Below, one piece after another: positions 1 through 5,982 of a stretch of DNA of 8,378 nt. The translations under genes and the position numbers were made by a program. The stretch comes from an uncultured Anaerolineae bacterium. GTDB taxonomy: Bacteria; Chloroflexota; Anaerolineae; Anaerolineales; Villigracilaceae. Where the stretch lies: assembly GCA_903882765.1 (NCBI GenBank), contig CAIRYE010000259.1, positions 1 to 8,378 of the forward strand. The letters are read 5' to 3'. The number at the start of each line of letters is the position of its first letter. Position 1 is the first letter of the stretch. Under the pieces are notes generated by a model. The model saw only the letters and a program-made list of their open reading frames with translations. It did not search any database and had not been told where the DNA came from.

Positions 1-1
1 A

Positions 2-217
2 TCAGTTCGCGATCCCGAAAAAGGGTTTGATATCGCATACTTTGGCGATAAAAGGTTCACCGGTTGGGGTGGTGGAATTCCAGTAGTAGTTGATGGAGAA
101 GTAATAGGGGCTGTAGCTGTTAGCGGTTTGCCTGAGCAAGAAGATATGGAATTGGCGCAAATTGGCGTGGACGCGATCCTCGCGAATTATTCTACTAGTT
201 TGGGAAGAGATAAATAA
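2..217 (+). CDS. GlcG/HbpS-family (DUF336) protein, 3' end only
   Basis: The frame is open from base 2 to a TAA at 215-217 and gives the last 71 residues of a protein whose start lies outside the window. It reads GWGGGIPVVVDGEVIGAVAV, then SG, then an acidic stretch and ELAQIGVDAIL. This is the hallmark C-terminal half of the GlcG/HbpS family: a glycine-rich turn, a strand with V-D-G-E-V-I-G, the V-S-G turn, and an acidic segment leading into the last helix. Known members are small (about 130-160 residue) alpha/beta proteins; Streptomyces HbpS binds haem, while GlcG in the glycolate locus has no firmly assigned role. Roughly half the protein is visible, so haem ligands cannot be judged. It ends 5 bp before the serine dehydratase start, which argues for one transcript. 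Family assignment is fairly sure; the biochemical role is unknown. Confidence 0.8.
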   Translation, partial: SVRDPEKGFDIAYFGDKRFTGWGGGIPVVVDGEVIGAVAVSGLPEQEDMELAQIGVDAILANYSTSLGRDK

Positions 218-222
218 GACCA

Positions 223-1434
223 GTGGAATCAATTAAAGAAATTTTCCGAATTGGCGTTGGACCCTCCAGCAGCCATACAATGGGTCCGCGGCTCGCGGCA
301 GAAATGTTCCGCGGAAGAAATCCGGACGCGGCAAAATTTGTTGTCTCGCTATATGGCAGCCTTGCGGCAACCGGTCGAGGGCATCTCACTGATGACGCGA
401 TCAAGAGCGTGTTCGAGCCTGGCACCTTGGAAGTTATTTGGATTCCAAACCAAACTTTACCGCTTCATCCAAACGGTATGGTGTTCGAGGCGTTTTCGTA
501 TTCAGGTAAAAGTTTTGAGAAATGGGAAGTTTATAGTATAGGCGGCGGCGCTTTGATGGATCATAAATATCTACCGCAGTCTGAAAAGGTATATTCCAAC
601 GAAACGATGAAAGACATCATGGTGTATTGCGATTCAAAAGGGATCTCCTTTTGGGAATACGTAAAACAATGCGAAAGCACAAATGTATGGGAGCACCTTC
701 GCTTAGTTTGGGTAAAAATGCAACAATCAATCGACCGTGGTTTACACGCTGAGGGAGTTTTGCCAGGTAGTTTGGGGCTATCTCGAAAATCGTGGTCCTT
801 TTACCGAAAGGCAACACTTTCAGGGGATCATTTTCGTAAGCCCGGATTTTTATCAGCATACGCTTTAGCGGTTTCTGAAGAGAACGCATCCGGAGGTGAG
901 ATCGTCACCGCCCCCACTTGCGGTTCTTGTGGAGTTGTGCCAGCGGTTTTGAAATATGTTAAAGGTCAATTAAATTGCTCGGATGAAGCAGTAGTTCACG
1001 CGATTGCTACAGCCGGACTGATCGGTTTACTCGCTAAACATAATGCCTCGATCTCTGGCGCTGTCGTTGGATGCCAGGGCGAAATTGGTGTGGCATGCGC
1101 CATGGCTGCCGGTGCGGCAACGCAGCTAATGGGAGGTACGAATCGACAAATTGAATATGCTGCTGAAATGGGGTTAGAACACCACTTGGGCCTTACCTGT
1201 GACCCTGTAGCTGGTTTAGTTCAGATCCCGTGCATTGAACGTAATGCTTTCGCCGCTATGCAAGCCCTTGCATGCGCTGATTACGCATTATTTACTGACG
1301 GCGATCATCACATCACCTACGATGAAGTTGTTTCAGTTATGAAAGAAACCGGTCACGCGCTCCCCTCACTCTACCGCGAAACATCAAATGGTGGTCTTGC
1401 TGCTATCCATAGAAATAGAATTTCAAAAATTTAA
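223..1434 (+). CDS. sdaA: L-serine dehydratase (L-serine ammonia-lyase), single-chain iron-sulfur type
   Basis: Cytoplasmic enzyme converting L-serine to pyruvate and ammonia using a [4Fe-4S] cluster. The 403-residue chain holds both family domains. The N-terminal beta domain has GPSSSHTMGP (13-22), YGSLAATGRGHLTD (44-57) and LPLHPNGMVFEAFS (79-92). The C-terminal alpha domain has APTCGSCG (230-237), NASISGAVVGCQGEIG (274-289) and TCDPVAGLVQIPC (325-337). Cys284, Cys326 and Cys337 have the 42- and 11-residue spacings of the cluster ligands known in the Legionella enzyme, so it should bind the cluster. The GTG start is forced: an in-frame stop lies at 211-213, and MESIKEIFRIGVGPSSSHT matches the family N-terminus. 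A purine-rich GGGAAGAGA lies about 13 bases upstream, a loosely spaced ribosome site. At 403 residues it is about 50 shorter than E. coli SdaA, as in Bacteroidetes-type homologues. It ends GGLAAIHRNRISKI without the C-terminal cysteine of the E. coli and Legionella proteins. It converges on the next gene with a 41-bp gap. Confidence 0.95.
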   Translation: MESIKEIFRIGVGPSSSHTMGPRLAAEMFRGRNPDAAKFVVSLYGSLAATGRGHLTDDAIKSVFEPGTLEVIWIPNQTLPLHPNGMVFEAFSYSGKSFEKWEVYSIGGGALMDHKYLPQSEKVYSNETMKDIMVYCDSKGISFWEYVKQCESTNVWEHLRLVWVKMQQSIDRGLHAEGVLPGSLGLSRKSWSFYRKATLSGDHFRKPGFLSAYALAVSEENASGGEIVTAPTCGSCGVVPAVLKYVKGQLNCSDEAVVHAIATAGLIGLLAKHNASISGAVVGCQGEIGVACAMAAGAATQLMGGTNRQIEYAAEMGLEHHLGLTCDPVAGLVQIPCIERNAFAAMQALACADYALFTDGDHHITYDEVVSVMKETGHALPSLYRETSNGGLAAIHRNRISKI

Positions 1435-1475
1435 ATAGTGTCATAATGGCTACGCGAATTTAAATACTTTAAACC

Positions 1476-2228
1476 TTATTTATGTCTCATCGATACCAGC
1501 TTTACTGTTCCGCTAGCTTTTAGTTGGTGGAAAGAGCATCCTTGGCTGATCCATTTCATCGCCTTATCGGGATCTGAAACGTAAGTGCCGGAAAGAATAT
1601 CCACCCCATATTCAAAAAGAACAGGTGACATTGGTGTTGATGGACCCACCAGCATCACCAATGTTTTAGGGTTAATAAAACTCATTAGGCTGGTAAATGT
1701 ATGATTAGCCAAAGTCGTAGCTGTTATTACCGCAATATCGGCATCAGGCAAAACCTTCTCCGCAAACTCCGCGGGAAGATCACCTTCTTTTGGTTTCAAC
1801 TCGAGAACTGTCAAATCCTTAATGTCATTTCTTAATGTTTCAACAAATGGGAAATGACCAACGATTACTACTTTCTTTTCTTTTGCGTTTTTTCGCAAGT
1901 ATTGCTCGGTATTGATATCAGCCTGAGCATACTCCTGATTGGGTATCAGAGCATTGATCGCTGCCCAACCTATGGAAATTTCGGTAGGGCTATCCGAAAA
2001 GGCTAATTGTGCGAGATCTAAAGCTGAGTGATCAAGGAGATGTCCGGCGTCCTGAACCAAGGGTCGCTGCCGATGGGAAGAATTCCAATCAGTAAAAGTG
2101 GCGGCAATTCCGCATCGCAATCCAGCAGTTGTTTCTACTAATACAGCGGTTCGAGAAAAACCTACGAGAACAGAAACTAGTTTGCCCGGCAACAATGTAT
2201 CAATAATTTTCTGTGTCAGCTCAATCAT
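1476..2228 (-). CDS. DUF4213/DUF364 protein, putative metal-chelation Rossmann-like family
   Basis: A 250-residue soluble protein without a signal peptide. Residues 1-95 resemble DUF4213 (enolase-N-terminal-like fold), including TTAGLRCGIAATF (33-45) and the closing IGWAAINALIP (86-96). Residues 118-235 resemble DUF364, a Rossmann-like domain: KVVIVGHFPF (119-128), LELKPKEGDLP (142-152), PDADIAVITATTLANHT (161-177) and GPSTPMSPVLFEYGVDILSG (195-214). The family was named for possible heavy-metal chelation, but its biochemical activity is not settled; it is frequent in anaerobes and archaea, often near metal or cofactor transport genes, which are absent here. It lies 56 bp downstream of the aldehyde dehydrogenase on the same strand and is probably its co-transcribed partner. 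The ATG is preceded only by a weak purine-rich AAGAAAGAA about 7 bases upstream. No clear terminator hairpin follows its stop. Family assignment is good; function is unknown. Confidence 0.85.
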   Translation of the reverse strand: MIELTQKIIDTLLPGKLVSVLVGFSRTAVLVETTAGLRCGIAATFTDWNSSHRQRPLVQDAGHLLDHSALDLAQLAFSDSPTEISIGWAAINALIPNQEYAQADINTEQYLRKNAKEKKVVIVGHFPFVETLRNDIKDLTVLELKPKEGDLPAEFAEKVLPDADIAVITATTLANHTFTSLMSFINPKTLVMLVGPSTPMSPVLFEYGVDILSGTYVSDPDKAMKWISQGCSFHQLKASGTVKLVSMRHK

Positions 2229-2284
2229 TTTGCGATTCTTTCTTTTTTAAGCTTGTTCTGTCTAAGAAAATTGCGGGTATGTAC

Positions 2285-3856
2285 TTAATCCGATGTCGCG
2301 GGATTTGGAACATTTTTTTCGACAGCTTTTTCCTCACTGTTATTGAAGAAACCTGATATGGTGTCCCACCTTTGTTTGAAGGATGTTCCGAAAAGGATTC
2401 CCATTAAAAGCGATCCAAGTGCGTATTTCCCTTTTTCCCGAAGGATCGTAGCGATATCCCATTTAAGTGGGGGTTGGCCAACCGCATAACTATAAGGCCG
2501 GGTAAATTGCATCAACCCCTCTTGCCCATGAATTCTTCCGAACCCTGAATCTTTTACGCCGCCAAATGGAAGCATTGGTATTCCGAATTGAGCGATGCAA
2601 TCATTGATAATGATCGATGAAGCGTTGAGATGGTTCGCTACTTGTTTTGCGTGATTTGGATCTGAGCTCCAGACGGATGCGCCTAAACCAAATCGGCTAT
2701 CGTTTGCTAATCGAATCGCTTCGGCTTCATCATTCACCCGCATGATAGGCATGATCGGGCCAAATGTTTCTTCTTGCATCACCAACATGGTGTGGTTTAC
2801 GTCTACCATTACGATCGGTTCGTAGAAAGCCCCAACTAATTTTCCGCCGGTCAAAATTTTCGCGCCTTTACTAAGAGCATCTTCGATATGCCTATCAATA
2901 ATTCGAACTTGCCTTGGATCTGTCACCGGCCCCATTGAAAAATCACTGTTCAGTTCTGTAGTAAATCCAGATTTAAATTTATTTGCTTGCTCTACCGAGA
3001 TCTCGACAAACTTTTCATAATGAGCTCCAACAACATATACTCTTTCCACAGCCATACAGGTTTGCCCGGTATTAAAGAAGGCACCCCAAGTACCCCAGCG
3101 AGCTGCTTTTTCAAGATCAGCATCTTCCAGCACGATCATTGCGTCTTTACCGCCTAATTCTAAAGCCACAGGGGTAAGGCTTTCAGCCGCCATCGCCATG
3201 ATCTTCTTGCCGGTTGCTGTGGAACCTGTCATGAAAATAAAATCGGGACGAGCCTGAATGACAGCTGCCCCAACAGCCCCACCTCCATGGACGACGCGAA
3301 CATATGGGGAAAGTTCCGGCACTCGTTTGATCAATTTTTCCATCAACGCGCCTACCGCGCCAGTTACTTCGGATGGCTTCAAAATTACGGTATTTCCCGC
3401 AAGTAAGGCTACTAACATCGGCGGCAAGGAAAGGGTTAATGGGTAATTCCAAGGAGAAATAACACATACCACACCGTGAGGCTTATGCTCAACAATCGCT
3501 GTTTTCAACACATAAAGTCCAGATGAGACCCTTTTTGGCTTTAGCCACGAATTTGCCTTGCGAAGGTATTGTGAAAGCATATCGAGGGAGACAAATAATT
3601 CGATCAACGCGTCCTGTCGGCTTTTTCCGCAATCTAAGTTGATAACGCTCGTAATTTCATCCCGGCTGTCCAACAATACAGCTTGAAATTTTTTTAGGAT
3701 CCTGATCCGGTCGTTGATAGATTTTTTACTCCACTCAGGAAATGCAGTTCGTAGCTCCTCAACAACCGTATTTACATCCGCGACCGGCGTGCTGTTAATT
3801 TTGCCAAAGATCTCTCCTGATGATGGATTTGTAAATAATAGTGGTTCAGAATTCAT
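2285..3856 (-). CDS. NAD(P)+-dependent aldehyde dehydrogenase with C-terminal extension
   Basis: Oxidises an aldehyde to the carboxylic acid with NAD(P)+. All core ALDH motifs are present in the 523-residue chain: PWNYP with Asn136, ILKPSEVTG with Lys160, the nucleotide-binding GSTATG (211-216), LELGGKD with general base Glu233, NTGQTC with catalytic Cys267, EETFGP with Glu363, and LPFGGVKDSGFGR (429-441). The stretch INDCIAQFGIPMLPFGGVK resembles the ALDH branch around Methylomonas diapolycopene-dialdehyde dehydrogenase; that subgroup call is from memory and the substrate is unknown. The catalytic fold normally ends near residue 460. About 63 residues follow, including a hydrophobic stretch YALGSLLMGILFGTSF (478-493) flanked by lysines and a polar tail, possibly a membrane-association helix. 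The ATG has a well-placed GAGGA ribosome site and its own candidate promoter. The DUF364 gene follows 56 bp downstream. The ene-reductase and hydrolase lie just upstream on the same strand. Confidence 0.95.
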   Translation of the reverse strand: MNSEPLLFTNPSSGEIFGKINSTPVADVNTVVEELRTAFPEWSKKSINDRIRILKKFQAVLLDSRDEITSVINLDCGKSRQDALIELFVSLDMLSQYLRKANSWLKPKRVSSGLYVLKTAIVEHKPHGVVCVISPWNYPLTLSLPPMLVALLAGNTVILKPSEVTGAVGALMEKLIKRVPELSPYVRVVHGGGAVGAAVIQARPDFIFMTGSTATGKKIMAMAAESLTPVALELGGKDAMIVLEDADLEKAARWGTWGAFFNTGQTCMAVERVYVVGAHYEKFVEISVEQANKFKSGFTTELNSDFSMGPVTDPRQVRIIDRHIEDALSKGAKILTGGKLVGAFYEPIVMVDVNHTMLVMQEETFGPIMPIMRVNDEAEAIRLANDSRFGLGASVWSSDPNHAKQVANHLNASSIIINDCIAQFGIPMLPFGGVKDSGFGRIHGQEGLMQFTRPYSYAVGQPPLKWDIATILREKGKYALGSLLMGILFGTSFKQRWDTISGFFNNSEEKAVEKNVPNPATSD

Positions 3857-3862
3857 TATGAT

Positions 3863-3867
3863 TCCTC
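3863..3867 (-). promoter_or_regulatory. Ribosome binding site of the aldehyde dehydrogenase
   Basis: On the minus strand the sequence reads GAGGAATCATAATG. The GAGGA lies 6 bases before the ATG at 3856, a near-optimal Shine-Dalgarno placement that fixes this start. Confidence 0.75.
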
Positions 3868-3893
3868 GTTATCATGTTGGGAAATTTCGGACA

Positions 3894-3922
3894 ATTATAA
3901 TCCCGATACTAAGGATTGCTAA
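3894..3922 (-). promoter_or_regulatory. Candidate sigma70-type promoter for the aldehyde dehydrogenase-DUF364 pair
   Basis: Read on the minus strand, TTAGCA (3922-3917, four of six matches to TTGACA) is followed by a 17-bp spacer and a perfect TATAAT (3899-3894). Transcription would start near 3887, about 30 bases before the ATG at 3856, leaving room for the visible ribosome site. It lies in the 114-bp gap after the hydrolase gene, where I see no convincing terminator hairpin, so read-through from the upstream pair is also possible. No operator-like repeat is evident. The call rests on consensus match and position only. Confidence 0.55.
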
Positions 3923-3970
3923 TTTATTCCATCGATGAGACGGTACCTATTTATCCCCCGCTAATTTGAA

Positions 3971-4789
3971 CTACTTATTATGCCTAAGAAAGTCTATAAC
4001 GATTTGATTGAACAAATTTGAGTGCGATTGATGAGGGACATGTCCAGCGCCCCGAATTATTTGTGTCTTAGAGCCTCTTATTTGTATCGCGAGTTCAGAA
4101 AACGATCGAACAGGCAAAGTCCTATCCTTTTCACCCCAAACTACCAAAGTAGGAATTTCCAGCGAATTTATCATCGGTGAAAGATCATGAAGTTCCTTAA
4201 CATAGTTTAGGATCTCAGGATTTGACCTTTGATAATCCAATAATGTCTGCTGAACAACGGCTTCAGGTAATCGCAGCCCATTTCTAATGACTTTGCCGAT
4301 CCAACCCATGATTCTCTCAAGCCATGTTTTTGGTATTTTTTGAAGGATGGATGGGTCGAAAAAAGATGCTTTTGAGAGGGATCTGAACCCTAATGATATT
4401 TGATTATTTTCATATAAGGGATCTACTAGAACCATAGCTTTTACGACATCAGGATGATTTGAGCAGTATTGGATCGCTAAATAAGCTCCGAGGGAATGCG
4501 CGATAAGAATAATAGGGATACTTGGAGCAACAGATCCTATCCAAGCGGCAAAATCTCGATACAAGTCAGGATGTGAATACCCAAGCGGCATTCTCTCGAA
4601 TGAGCTATTTCCGTGCCCAGGCAGATCCAAGGATATACTCTCATAACCATGTGTCGCTAAGGCTGGTTGTAGTTCGACCCAGTCGAAATGTGATGCGGCA
4701 AGACCGTGAACAAGAATAACGACAGCCGCTTTCTGCTCGAGATGCTCACCAGGAGGCACACGTTTCGTATAAATAAACTGATTTTCCAT
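3971..4789 (-). CDS. Alpha/beta-fold hydrolase
   Basis: A 272-residue soluble serine hydrolase of the alpha/beta superfamily. The oxyanion-hole HG is at 28-29 (VILVHGLAASHFDW), and DLPGHGNS (55-62) is the usual second glycine motif. The nucleophile elbow is AHSLG with Ser99, where most members have GHSxG. The acid is Asp222 in VVWGEKDRTLP and the base is His250 in GAGHVPHQ. A helical cap lies roughly at 130-205. The triad is complete, so it should be active as an esterase, lactonase, C-C hydrolase or similar; the substrate is not readable. Start choice: ATG at 4789 has AGGA about 12 bases upstream and begins 22 bp after the preceding stop. An upstream in-frame ATG at 4828 would add 13 residues, overlap the ene-reductase by 17 bp and has no ribosome site, so I prefer 4789. 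It is probably co-transcribed with the ene-reductase. Confidence 0.9.
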   Translation of the reverse strand: MENQFIYTKRVPPGEHLEQKAAVVILVHGLAASHFDWVELQPALATHGYESISLDLPGHGNSSFERMPLGYSHPDLYRDFAAWIGSVAPSIPIILIAHSLGAYLAIQYCSNHPDVVKAMVLVDPLYENNQISLGFRSLSKASFFDPSILQKIPKTWLERIMGWIGKVIRNGLRLPEAVVQQTLLDYQRSNPEILNYVKELHDLSPMINSLEIPTLVVWGEKDRTLPVRSFSELAIQIRGSKTQIIRGAGHVPHQSHSNLFNQIVIDFLRHNK

Positions 4790-4811
4790 TGCGCGCTTAT
4801 TTCCTGTATGG

Positions 4812-5876
4812 CTAATACCCACGTACATATTGCGGTGGAATTGGTGCGGGAAAGCCTAGGCCAATGGCCGCCTGTATAGGCCAAGTTGGATTACGAAGAA
4901 ATTCTCGTCCTAATAAAACGAAATCCGCGGAATTATCTTGAATAATTTGGTCAGCTAGCTCAAAATTATTGATCAAGCCGACCGCTGAAGTCAAAATTCC
5001 TGCCTTCGCTTTTACTTCTTTTGCAATCGGCACCTGATACCCTGGCGCAACGGGAACCCTCGCGGTAGATACCCCGCCACCGGACGAACAATCAATGATG
5101 TCTACCCCTGCTGTTTTTAGTTGTTTCGCTAACTCAACCGAATCTTCTATGGTCCAACCACCAGCTACCCAATCTGTTCCAGAGATCCTAACGCACAATG
5201 GATAGCGATCTGGCCATACCGCCCGAACTTTGTTTACTGTTTCGAGTACAAAACGAATACGGTTCTGTAAGGAGCCGCCGTACTCATCCACGCGATGATT
5301 TGATATTGGCGAATAAAAGGAATGAAGAAGATAGCCATGCGCGGCATGAATTTCGAGAAATTCGAAACCCGCCAACAGAGCCCTTTGCGCCGCCTTTACA
5401 AAGGAATTTTGCACTCGTTCAATATCAACCAAATCCATCTCCTTTGGTTTAAGGTAATTTTCGCTAAATGGGATAGGACTTGGCCCTATTACCTGCCAAC
5501 CACTGGGCTCACTCGGCAAGATCACGCCACCACCGTCGCCGGGACGTTTGGTGCTTGCTTTTCGGCCAGCATGGGAAATTTGGATCCCAGCAACCGCCCC
5601 GCCATCTTTGATAGCGCTCGCGGTTTTTGATAAAAGCTCAACCTGATGATCGCCCCAAATACCTGCGTCGTACGATGTGATCCGACCTTCTGGTTCTACA
5701 GCCGTGGCTTCAGCGATCACCAATCCAGCCCCACCCAACGCGCGTGAACCAAGGTGTACAGTCTGAAACGCGGTCACGTTTCCATCTTCATAGGAATACA
5801 TACACATTGGCGAAACACCAATTCGGTTTCTAAAAACAACACCCTTTACGGTAATCGGGTCAAATAATCTTGGCAT
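4812..5876 (-). CDS. Old yellow enzyme family ene-reductase, YqjM/NamA-like NAD(P)H:flavin oxidoreductase
   Basis: An FMN-dependent TIM-barrel enzyme that uses NAD(P)H to reduce the C=C bond of alpha,beta-unsaturated carbonyls, and often nitro compounds. The 354-residue chain carries the YqjM-subclass signatures: SPMCMYS with Cys25 and Tyr27 (YqjM Cys26/Tyr28), EIHAAHGYLLHSF with His177, His180 and Tyr182 (YqjM His164/His167/Tyr169), SNHRVDEYGGSLQNRIRF (192-209), RISGTDW with Arg230, and the phosphate-binding LLGREFLRNP (321-330). The C-terminal QYVRGY places Arg352 where YqjM has the arginine finger reaching into the neighbouring subunit's active site, which suggests the same dimer type. It is slightly longer than YqjM (338), mainly through a loop at about 108-145. 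The ATG has an AGGAG ribosome site. It is the first gene of the leftward cluster, divergent from the MFS exporter; the hydrolase and aldehyde dehydrogenase follow. The physiological substrate is unknown. Confidence 0.93.
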   Translation of the reverse strand: MPRLFDPITVKGVVFRNRIGVSPMCMYSYEDGNVTAFQTVHLGSRALGGAGLVIAEATAVEPEGRITSYDAGIWGDHQVELLSKTASAIKDGGAVAGIQISHAGRKASTKRPGDGGGVILPSEPSGWQVIGPSPIPFSENYLKPKEMDLVDIERVQNSFVKAAQRALLAGFEFLEIHAAHGYLLHSFYSPISNHRVDEYGGSLQNRIRFVLETVNKVRAVWPDRYPLCVRISGTDWVAGGWTIEDSVELAKQLKTAGVDIIDCSSGGGVSTARVPVAPGYQVPIAKEVKAKAGILTSAVGLINNFELADQIIQDNSADFVLLGREFLRNPTWPIQAAIGLGFPAPIPPQYVRGY

Positions 5877-5982
5877 AAATTGCTCCTAGTAAAATTAATA
5901 ATAATGATATCAAAAATCAGTTTCTTCCGAGGCACCATTTTTTGAATGCCGTCAGGTTATAATTCTTGCGAATTGAGGTACT
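5877..5982. promoter_or_regulatory. Divergent promoter region between ene-reductase and MFS exporter
   Basis: The 106-bp spacer must hold the start signals of both divergent genes. For the MFS gene, a perfect TATAAT lies at 5958-5963, placing transcription start near 5970. No good -35 lies 16-18 bp upstream, so it may depend on an activator. The MFS ribosome site is GAGG at 5975-5978, only 4 bases before the ATG. A short inverted repeat AATTC-TTGC-GAATT (5961-5974) overlaps the -10 and start region and could be an operator, though 5-bp AT-rich arms are weak evidence. For the ene-reductase the AT-rich stretch around 5890-5920 could supply a -10, but no element stands out. No regulator gene is adjacent. 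Confidence 0.45.
5883..5887 (-). promoter_or_regulatory. Ribosome binding site of the ene-reductase
   Basis: On the minus strand AGGAG is followed by the 6-base spacer CAATTT and the ATG at 5876, a strong Shine-Dalgarno that fixes this start. Confidence 0.8.

Noticed and set aside
1428..1466. Direct repeat AATTTAAATA at 1428-1437 and 1457-1466 around the serine dehydratase stop
   Set aside because: Short, AT-only and palindromic, expected by chance in an AT-rich junction. It forms no convincing terminator and shows no sign of a mobile-element target duplication.
3925..3970. Possible terminator after the alpha/beta hydrolase stop
   Set aside because: Only short palindromes such as GGTACC and CATCGATG are present; there is no extended stem or T tract, so no terminator is annotated.
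4787..4828. Longer alpha/beta hydrolase start at 4828, overlapping the ene-reductase by 17 bp
   Set aside because: No ribosome site precedes that ATG, the extra 13 residues do not resemble the family, and the ATG at 4789 has AGGA upstream and a normal 22-bp gap.
5198..5630. Plus-strand frames of 84 and 102 residues antisense to the ene-reductase
   Set aside because: The ene-reductase has all its catalytic motifs in the opposite strand; the antisense frames have odd composition and no ribosome site.
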